Shown one piece after another: positions 14,823 to 21,362 of a DNA stretch of 21,362 nucleotides. This stretch comes from JAQBFJ01 sp032123435 (GTDB taxonomy: Bacteria; Verrucomicrobiota; Kiritimatiellia; UBA8416; JAQBFJ01), in assembly GCA_032123435.1 (NCBI GenBank), contig JAQBFJ010000104.1:1-21362 (forward strand). The letters are read 5' to 3'. The notes beneath the pieces were generated by a model, which did no database searches, was not told the origin of the DNA, and saw nothing but the letters and a program-made list of their open reading frames with translations. The position numbers and the translations under genes were made by a program. Positions within the stretch are counted from its first letter, which is position 1. Each line of letters begins with the position of its first letter.

Positions 14823-15254
14823 ATGACAGAGGAAAAGAAGAATGCTGGCGAAGAGAAACCTGTTGTTGAAGGAAAGATGGCTGAGTTTCTTGAGTGGATT
14901 GAAGGTATAACGGTTCTTGAGCTGTCCCAGCTTGTCAAGGCATTGGAAGACAAGTTCGGGGTAAGCGCTTCGGCTCCTATGGCTGTTATTGCCGGTGGCG
15001 GCACTGGTATTGCCGGTGGCGGGGAGACCCAGGCGGAGGAGCAGACGGAATTTTCTGTTGTGCTTGCCACTGTGGGTGGCCAGAAGATAGCTGTTATCAA
15101 GGAAGTTCGCGCGATTACCGGGTTAGGGCTCAAGGATGCGAAGGATCTTGTTGAAGGAGCTCCGAAGTCGGTAAAAGAAGGTGTAAGCAAAAAGGACGCG
15201 GATGAGATAAAAGGCAAGCTGGAAGCGGCAGGGGCTACTGTGGAGATTAAATAA
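14823..15254 (+). CDS. rplL: Ribosomal protein bL12 (L7/L12)
   Basis: Stalk protein, present as dimers on L10, that recruits and activates translation GTPases. 143 residues, longer than E. coli (121) because of an acidic, lysine-rich N-terminal tail of about 18 residues (MTEEKKNAGEEKPVVEGK). The dimerisation domain is EFLEWIEGITVLELSQLVKA (21-40) and LEDKFGVS. The hinge is rich in glycine (AGGGTGIAGGGE, 57-68) and less alanine-rich than usual. The C-terminal domain has VIKEVRAITGLGLKDAKDLV (91-110), the factor-binding face. The start at 14823 has a GGAGAAGG Shine-Dalgarno; an internal ATG at 14877 (MAEFLEW), also with AAGGA upstream, would remove the tail and cannot be excluded. Confidence 0.95.
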   Translation: MTEEKKNAGEEKPVVEGKMAEFLEWIEGITVLELSQLVKALEDKFGVSASAPMAVIAGGGTGIAGGGETQAEEQTEFSVVLATVGGQKIAVIKEVRAITGLGLKDAKDLVEGAPKSVKEGVSKKDADEIKGKLEAAGATVEIK

Positions 15255-15304
15255 ACGGATAGGAAACACCACTTACGGATTGGCGAAGGCTTGGCTGGTC
15301 TGGT

Positions 15305-15375
15305 GGTTAACGGTTAACGGTTGGTAGCATGGGGGTTATCGGCTGTTAACCTTTTGGCTTATCTGAGGCAGATAA
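15305..15375 (+). promoter_or_regulatory. Structured rplL-rpoB spacer (possible attenuator or processing site)
   Basis: Two perfect tandem copies of GGTTAAC (15305-15311 and 15312-15318) are followed 26 bases later by the inverted copy GTTAACC (15345-15351) and then TTTT (15352-15355). Either direct copy can pair with the single inverted copy. Just downstream, TTATCTG and CAGATAA (15359-15375) form a perfect seven-base-pair hairpin with loop AGG, ending two bases before the AAAGG Shine-Dalgarno of rpoB. In E. coli this spacer carries an attenuator and an RNase III site; a similar role here is inferred from position. Confidence 0.5.
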
Positions 15376-15390
15376 AGAAAGGTTGTTGAG

Positions 15391-18300
15391 ATGGTTGAAA
15401 GATTGAATTTCGGCAAGCTCAAAGCTGTTATAGATCCTCCGGATATGATTGACATACAGACTAAATCATATCTGGATTTTTTACAGATGGATGTTCGTCC
15501 GACAGCCCGCAAGAAACAGGGGTTACAGGCTGTTTTCAAGGAAGCGTTTCCCATAGAGAGTTATGACGGCAGGTATGTTCTTGATTTTGTCAAATATGAG
15601 CTGGCTGAGCCCAAAGACGATGCGCTTGAGTGTTTAAGTGATGGGCAGACTTATGCTTCGCCTTTGCATGTGACGTTTCGTCTTCAGGATGGTGAGGAAG
15701 TGCGTGAAGAGAGTGTTTACATGGGTGAAATTCCGTTGATGACCGATAATGGGTCATTTGTGGTGAATGGAGCCGAGCGGGTTGTGGTGAGTCAATTGCA
15801 TCGTTCACCTGGCATTTGTTCCGAGGTGATTATTCATGCTAACGGGTCCAGTTTATATTCTCTGCGGATAATTCCGGATCGTGGGTCGTGGGTGGAGGTG
15901 CAATTCGACACATCTGATTTGATCTGGATTTTCATGGATCGCAGGCGTCGTCGCCGGAAATTTCTGGCGTCAACCTTTCTGCGTGCGATTGGTTATGGTA
16001 CGGATGAAGAGGTCCTTGGGTTATTTTATAAATTTGAACGGATACGTACCGATAAAAAATTTGCCGATGATGATCTTCTTAAATATGTCTTCCAGGAAGA
16101 CATTATAGACATTGACTCCAAGACGGTTCTTGCGCGCAGGTATGATGCTGTGACGGCGCACATATTAAAACAGATGCGGGACGCCGGATTCAAGACGGCA
16201 CAAGTTGTTGATGTTTCATGGGATAATGGTGTTTTTCTTTCCAGTGTTCGTGCGGAGCAGACCCACTCTGTTGAGGACGCGCTTAAAGACATATATCACA
16301 GACTCAGGCCTGGTGATCCTGCCACTCCTTCAAATGCGAGGCAATTGTTGAAACATCTCTTTTTTGATCCAAGGCGGTATGATCTGGGGCGTGTTGGGCG
16401 TTACAAGATAAACAAGAAGCTTGGTTTGAGCGGAAAGGTGAGTGACAACCTGCGTGTTTTGGATAAACAGGATATAATAGAAGCGGTACGTTATCTATTA
16501 AGGATGCGCAAGGGTGAAGTAGGCATTGATGATATAGATCATTTGGGGAGTCGGCGTGTACGTACGGTGGGTGAGCTTCTGGAGAACCAGTGTCGGGTTG
16601 GGTTGGCGCGGACGGAACGGCTTATCAGGGAGCGAATGACGCTTTTTGATCCTGCTACTGGTGTTCTTGCTCCTCAGAAACTGGTTAATTCGAAGTCGCT
16701 TTCTGCGGTTGTGCAGGATTTCTTTGGGCGGAGTCAGCTGAGTCAGTTTATGGATCAGACTAATCCGCTTTCGGAGTTGGCGCATAAGCGGCGTTTGAGC
16801 GCGCTTGGGCCGGGCGGGTTAAGTCGTGAGCGAGCTGGGTTTGAGGTGCGTGATGTGCATAGCAGTCATTACGGGAGGATTTGTCCTATTGAGACGCCGG
16901 AAGGGCCCAACATAGGGTTGATATCTTCGCTTGGAATTTACGCAAGGGTCAATGATTTTGGTTTTATAGAGAGTCCTTATCGTAAGGTTGTTAATGGACG
17001 GGTGACGGATGATGTGGAGTATTTAACGGCAGATGTTGAGGAGAAGTTCGTCATTGCGCAGGCCAACGCGGTACTTGATGAGAAGAACAGGTTTGTGAAT
17101 GATACGGTTTCGGTGCGTCATATGGCTGATTTTCTTGAGGTGCCTCGTGAACGAGTTGAGTATATGGACGTGTCTCCGAAGCAGGTGGTCAGCATCGCGG
17201 CTGGACTGATTCCGTTCCTGGAGCATGATGATGCGAACAGGGCTTTAATGGGTGCCAACATGATGAGGCAGGCTGTTCCGTTGTTGACGACGGAGAGTCC
17301 TTATGTAGCTACGGGTTTGGAAGATAAAGTCGCTCGTGACTCTAAGGTTATTGTTGAAGCTGAGCGGCCCGGCGTAGTGGCGTATGTTTCGGCGGACAAG
17401 ATTATTGTTACACAGGATGGTGCTATGCCTCGCAAACGCGGTGAGAAGAAGCCGTATCAGGAGTATAAATTACAGAAGTTCAGGCGATCGAACGCCGGCA
17501 CGTGTTTTAATCAGAAACCAATTGTTAAAATTGGGCAGAAGATAAAGAAGGGCGATGTATTGGCTGATGGGCCTGGCACAGCGGATGGCGAGATGGCGCT
17601 CGGCAAAAACATGTTAGTAGCATTCATGCCTTGGTCTGGTTACAACTTTGAAGATGCTATTTTGGTGAGTGAGCGCGTGTTAAGGGATGATTTATTCACT
17701 TCGGTTCATATTCAAGATTTTGAAGTTGGAGCTCGGGACACGAAGCTTGGGCCGGAGGAGATTACCTGTGACATACCGAATGTTGGAGAGGAAGCACTCA
17801 AGAATCTTGGTTCTGACGGCGTAGTGTGTTTGGGCTCGGAAGTTCATCCTGGCGACATACTGGTGGGTAAGATTACGCCCAAAAGTGAAACTGAGCTGGC
17901 GCCTGAAGAGAGGCTTTTGCGTGCTATTTTCGGAGAGAAGGCGGCAGAGGTCAGGGATACTTCCTTGACGGTTCCAAGCGGCATGCATGGGATTGTCATG
18001 GGTGTAAAGGTCAAGGCACACAAAGAGATTAATCGGACAGAAATCACACCATCGGAAAGGCGCAAGCAGTTAAAGAAGCTTAGAGAAGATCACAAGATGG
18101 ATAGACAGCAGCTGACGGAAGAGCTTGCTGAATCCTTGAGCAATATATTGTTAGGAGAAAAGATTCCATTGGATGTGGTTAATGCAGAGTCAGGGGAAAT
18201 TATTATTCCTGCCAACAGGAAAATAACAAAAACTCTTCTGCGCAAGCTGGCTGCCATGCATGAGCATGTACAGATAGAGAGCAGTCCCATCCAGATAAAG

Positions 18301-19155
18301 ATAGATGAAATAATAGGGGAGTTCCGACCCAAGTTTGCAGAATTTGAGGTGGATCAGGAACGGGCTTTGGACAGGCTGGAGAGTGGGGACGATGTGGATG
18401 CCGGTATTATCAAACAGGTTCGTGTTTATGTTGCCACAAAGAAGCAGTTAGCAGTGGGGGACAAGCTGGCTGGTCGGCATGGCAACAAGGGTGTTGTGGC
18501 GAGAATTCTGCCTGATTGTGATATGCCTTTTCTTCCTGACGGCACTTCGGTGGACATTGTGCTTAATCCTCTTGGTGTTCCGTCGCGAATGAATCTGGGT
18601 CAGGTTTTCGAAACCCATCTTGGCGTAGCGTGCAAGTTGCTTGGAATCAAGTCTGCCACGCCTATTTTTGATGGAGCGATGGAAAAAGACATCAAAAAGA
18701 TGCTAGTTGACTCTGGATTGAACGAGGATGGCAAGAGTGTTTTGTATGATGGGCGCACGGGACGGTCTTTTGATCAAAGGGTGGTTGTTGGCCAGATTTA
18801 CATGATGAAATTACATCATCTTGTGAGTGACAAGATACATGCTCGCGCGGTGGGGCCTTATTCTCTGGTGACGCAGCAGCCTTTGGGCGGCAAGGCTCAA
18901 TATGGCGGTCAGCGCATGGGGGAAATGGAAGTATGGGCTTTGGAGGCTTATGGTGTTGCTTATGCTTTGCAGGAGTTATTGACGGTTAAGAGTGATGATG
19001 TGAGTGGCCGGACAAGGATATATGAATCTATTGTTAAGGGTGAGAATACGCTTGAAGCCGGGATGCCGGAATCCTTCAGTGTTCTTGTCAATGAGCTGAG
19101 GGGTTTATGTTTGGATATTCAGATGAAGAGTAACAAACCGGAACGAGTGTTATAA
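15391..19155 (+). CDS. rpoB: DNA-directed RNA polymerase subunit beta
   Basis: Catalytic subunit pairing with beta' in RNA polymerase. 1254 residues, between the Bacillus (about 1190) and E. coli (1342) lengths. Family blocks in order: NGAERVVVSQLHRSPG, the rifampicin pocket SQLSQFMDQTNPLSELAHKR (448-467), RICPIETPEGPNIGLI, MPWSGYNFEDAILVSERV, KITPKSETELAPEERLLRAI, KLAGRHGNKGVVARILP, and the C-terminal GGKAQYGGQRMGEMEVWALEA. D455, H465 and S470 (E. coli D516, H526, S531) are the rifampicin-sensitive residues. A charged helical insert around ERRKQLKKLREDHKMDRQQL, between the GVKVK and GRHGNKG blocks, resembles in position the insertion known from E. coli. The start has AAAGG eight bases upstream. 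rpoC follows after 24 bases in the same frame. Confidence 0.98.
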   Translation: MVERLNFGKLKAVIDPPDMIDIQTKSYLDFLQMDVRPTARKKQGLQAVFKEAFPIESYDGRYVLDFVKYELAEPKDDALECLSDGQTYASPLHVTFRLQDGEEVREESVYMGEIPLMTDNGSFVVNGAERVVVSQLHRSPGICSEVIIHANGSSLYSLRIIPDRGSWVEVQFDTSDLIWIFMDRRRRRRKFLASTFLRAIGYGTDEEVLGLFYKFERIRTDKKFADDDLLKYVFQEDIIDIDSKTVLARRYDAVTAHILKQMRDAGFKTAQVVDVSWDNGVFLSSVRAEQTHSVEDALKDIYHRLRPGDPATPSNARQLLKHLFFDPRRYDLGRVGRYKINKKLGLSGKVSDNLRVLDKQDIIEAVRYLLRMRKGEVGIDDIDHLGSRRVRTVGELLENQCRVGLARTERLIRERMTLFDPATGVLAPQKLVNSKSLSAVVQDFFGRSQLSQFMDQTNPLSELAHKRRLSALGPGGLSRERAGFEVRDVHSSHYGRICPIETPEGPNIGLISSLGIYARVNDFGFIESPYRKVVNGRVTDDVEYLTADVEEKFVIAQANAVLDEKNRFVNDTVSVRHMADFLEVPRERVEYMDVSPKQVVSIAAGLIPFLEHDDANRALMGANMMRQAVPLLTTESPYVATGLEDKVARDSKVIVEAERPGVVAYVSADKIIVTQDGAMPRKRGEKKPYQEYKLQKFRRSNAGTCFNQKPIVKIGQKIKKGDVLADGPGTADGEMALGKNMLVAFMPWSGYNFEDAILVSERVLRDDLFTSVHIQDFEVGARDTKLGPEEITCDIPNVGEEALKNLGSDGVVCLGSEVHPGDILVGKITPKSETELAPEERLLRAIFGEKAAEVRDTSLTVPSGMHGIVMGVKVKAHKEINRTEITPSERRKQLKKLREDHKMDRQQLTEELAESLSNILLGEKIPLDVVNAESGEIIIPANRKITKTLLRKLAAMHEHVQIESSPIQIKIDEIIGEFRPKFAEFEVDQERALDRLESGDDVDAGIIKQVRVYVATKKQLAVGDKLAGRHGNKGVVARILPDCDMPFLPDGTSVDIVLNPLGVPSRMNLGQVFETHLGVACKLLGIKSATPIFDGAMEKDIKKMLVDSGLNEDGKSVLYDGRTGRSFDQRVVVGQIYMMKLHHLVSDKIHARAVGPYSLVTQQPLGGKAQYGGQRMGEMEVWALEAYGVAYALQELLTVKSDDVSGRTRIYESIVKGENTLEAGMPESFSVLVNELRGLCLDIQMKSNKPERVL

Positions 19156-19179
19156 TCAACTAATGGCGGGAGGCTGAAA

Positions 19180-21362
19180 TTGAATCAACATGCTGCCAGA
19201 GAGATAATGGGATTATCGGAATGCAAGAAGTTTGATGCTGTTGGGATAGCATTGGCTTCACCGGAGACGATTCGTTCGTGGAGTCGTGGTGAAATCAAGA
19301 ATCCTGAGACGATTAATTATCGGACATACAAACCGGAGCGTGGCGGGCTTTTTTGTGAGCGTATTTTCGGTCCGACCCGTGACTGGGAATGCAGTTGCGG
19401 CAAGTACAAGCGCATAAAGCACAAGGGTGTTATATGCGACAGGTGTGGAGTTGAAGTTACGGTCTCGCGTGTGCGCAGGGAAAGGATGGGGCACATAGAG
19501 CTTGCTGTTCCGGTGTCGCACATATGGTTTTTCAAGTGTACGCCCAGTCGTATTGGGTTGATGATGGATTTCACGGCCACAAGTCTGGAGAGGGTTCTGT
19601 ATTATGAGGATTATCTTGTGATTGATCCCGGTGATACGCCCCTCAAGTTTAAACAGTTATTGAATGAGATGGAGTATCGTGAGGCGCTGGAGAAGTATGG
19701 CGACAGTTTTAATGCCCAGATGGGCGCTGAGGGTGTGCGTGATATTCTGAGCAAGATAAAATTGGATGAGTTGATGTCGAAGCTTGAAGACGAAATGGAG
19801 AAAACGCAGAGCAAGCAGACCAGGAAAAAGATAGCTAAACGGATGAATGTTGTTGAAGGGTTCCGCGCCAGCAATACGAGGCCTGAATGGATGATTCTGG
19901 ATGTACTGCCTGTAATTCCACCGGAACTGCGTCCATTGGTTCCGCTTGAAGGAGGTCGTTTTGCGACGTCTGATTTGAATGATCTTTACAGGCGTGTGAT
20001 AAACAGGAACAACCGTCTGAAGAATCTTCAGCAGTTAAAGACTCCTGATGTAATTATCAGAAATGAAAAACGGATGCTGCAGGAGGCGATTGATGCTGTT
20101 TTTGATAATGGTCGGCATGGTCGTGCGGCTACAGGGGCGGGCAATAGACCGTTGAAGTCGCTTAGTGACATGTTGAGAGGGAAGGGCGGTCGTTTTCGTC
20201 AGAATTTATTAGGGAAGAGGGTTGATTATTCCGGCAGGTCTGTGATTGTTGTGGGGCCTGAATTAAAGCTGAATCAATGCGGACTGCCGAAGAAGATGGC
20301 TTTGGTTTTATTTGAACCGTTTATCATAAAGCGTCTTAAAGATTTAGGCATTGTTCATACGGTGCGAAGCGCGAAAAAGCTTATAGAAAAAGAATCGAAT
20401 GAGGTATGGGACATATTGGAAGAAGTAACCAGAGATAAGACGGTTATGCTTAATCGCGCTCCGACACTGCATCGTTTAAGCATACAGTCGTTTGAGCCGA
20501 CATTAGTGGAAGGTGATGCTATTCAGATACATCCTCTTGTCTGTACGGCTTTTAATGCGGATTTTGATGGTGACCAGATGGCCGTGCATGTTCCTCTTTC
20601 CGTAGAAGCTCAGTTGGAATCCCGGCTTTTGATGATGTCCACCAATAATATTTTCTCGCCTTCAAGCGGAAAGTCTTTGATGACTCCAACGCAGGACATT
20701 GCTCTTGGTATTTACTATCTTACTTCGTTTAATCAGAAGGACAGGTTAAAGTCTTTAGTGAACAAGGATGAAGACAAGAGCATGCTTCCTCTTTTTGCTG
20801 ATTCTAATGGTGTGAGGCTGGCATATTGGGAGGAATCTTTAAAGGTTCATGATCGTATACGTTTCAAGAATCCTGATTATCAGCGTGAAACGGTGTTTGG
20901 CAATTGTGACGAGAAGATCGTTCTTACGACAGTCGGACGGGTATTTTTCAACGAGATATGGCCGGAGTCGATAGGTTTTATCAACAAGCTTGTGGATAAG
21001 AAGTTATTGAATTCATTGATATGGCATTGTCATCAAGTGGGCGGGCATGAGAACGTGGTAAAGGCTCTTGATGATTTGAAGCATCTTGGATTTGAGCACG
21101 CGACATTAGCGGGGGTTTCAATAGGTTTGGTTGACATGATAGTTCCGGCTGAGAAGGACGCGATAGTTAACAATGCCCGGGAACGTGTCGGGGAAGCCGA
21201 CAAGCAGTATCGCCAGGGTGTTATTACTGATGGAGAGCGTTACAATAAGATACTTGACATCTGGACGCATGCGACGGAGGAGATTTCCAATGCCATGTAT
21301 CGCGGGATAGATGAGAATGCCGGCAACGATGAGATTAATCCAGTCTACATGATGGTGGATTC
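19180..21362 (+). CDS. rpoC: DNA-directed RNA polymerase subunit beta', C-terminal part beyond window
   Basis: About 727 codons are present of a protein usually near 1350-1450. The first zinc site is C71, C73, C86, C89 (E. coli 70, 72, 85, 88). The catalytic magnesium loop NADFDGDQ is at 459-466 with D461, D463 and D465 (E. coli 460, 462, 464), and YSGRSVIVVGPELKLNQCGL and LNRAPTLHRLSIQSFEP lie before it. The start is TTG at 19180, with GGGAGG (19168-19173) six bases upstream; this choice puts residue numbers just one off E. coli. The next in-frame ATG (19207) lacks a Shine-Dalgarno and would remove nine residues. rpoB and rpoC share a frame, separated by the rpoB TAA. The frame is open to the right edge. 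Confidence 0.97.
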   Translation, partial: MNQHAAREIMGLSECKKFDAVGIALASPETIRSWSRGEIKNPETINYRTYKPERGGLFCERIFGPTRDWECSCGKYKRIKHKGVICDRCGVEVTVSRVRRERMGHIELAVPVSHIWFFKCTPSRIGLMMDFTATSLERVLYYEDYLVIDPGDTPLKFKQLLNEMEYREALEKYGDSFNAQMGAEGVRDILSKIKLDELMSKLEDEMEKTQSKQTRKKIAKRMNVVEGFRASNTRPEWMILDVLPVIPPELRPLVPLEGGRFATSDLNDLYRRVINRNNRLKNLQQLKTPDVIIRNEKRMLQEAIDAVFDNGRHGRAATGAGNRPLKSLSDMLRGKGGRFRQNLLGKRVDYSGRSVIVVGPELKLNQCGLPKKMALVLFEPFIIKRLKDLGIVHTVRSAKKLIEKESNEVWDILEEVTRDKTVMLNRAPTLHRLSIQSFEPTLVEGDAIQIHPLVCTAFNADFDGDQMAVHVPLSVEAQLESRLLMMSTNNIFSPSSGKSLMTPTQDIALGIYYLTSFNQKDRLKSLVNKDEDKSMLPLFADSNGVRLAYWEESLKVHDRIRFKNPDYQRETVFGNCDEKIVLTTVGRVFFNEIWPESIGFINKLVDKKLLNSLIWHCHQVGGHENVVKALDDLKHLGFEHATLAGVSIGLVDMIVPAEKDAIVNNARERVGEADKQYRQGVITDGERYNKILDIWTHATEEISNAMYRGIDENAGNDEINPVYMMVD

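Noticed and set aside
16732..16800. Rifampicin-resistance substitutions in RpoB
   Set aside because: D455, H465 and S470 are the sensitive-type residues, so nothing indicates resistance.

Overview
This is an ordinary bacterial housekeeping region, about 21 kb long and moderate in GC. It holds 15 protein genes, two of them cut by the window edges, and two tRNA genes. All genes use the standard code, and Shine-Dalgarno sequences are visible before most starts. The source is probably a member of the Planctomycetota-Verrucomicrobiota-Chlamydiota (PVC) group, for example a Kiritimatiellota or Lentisphaerota relative. The main reason is EF-Tu, whose switch I region carries the rearranged, about five-residue-longer segment that I remember from planctomycete EF-Tu in place of the usual RGITIN. 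This placement is an inference from memory and is not proven.

Layout. From 1 to 4516, three minus-strand genes lie close together: a GMP-synthase-type ATP-pyrophosphatase without a glutaminase domain, a DUF1846/UPF0371 protein of unknown function, and carB, which runs off the left edge. The 424-base divergent gap (4517-4940) holds a 129-base imperfect palindrome and a good sigma70-type promoter that drives nadB (4941-6584). The 506 bases after nadB hold no gene but several hairpin-forming inverted repeats and degenerate repeat-like phrases. Aconitase and NADP-type isocitrate dehydrogenase follow as a tight pair (7091-10302).

From 10348 to the right edge lies the classical translation/transcription cluster: promoter and leader, tRNA-Thr(GGU), tuf, rpmG, tRNA-Trp(CCA), secE, nusG, rplK, rplA, rplJ, rplL, rpoB and the first two thirds of rpoC. 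The gene order is the widespread bacterial one. The spacing suggests one or a few long transcripts, with a possible attenuation or processing structure between rplL and rpoB.

How the genes work together: nucleotide synthesis (GMP and carbamoyl phosphate), NAD synthesis, two consecutive TCA-cycle steps, then tRNA delivery, ribosome stalk, export and RNA polymerase functions. I found no mobile-element gene, CRISPR array, defence system or biosynthetic cluster. The points most worth a second look are the divergent stand-alone GMP-synthase-like enzyme next to a DUF1846 gene, the palindromic repeats, the tRNA-Thr leader that is complementary to its own tRNA, the EF-Tu switch I variant and the rplL-rpoB spacer.
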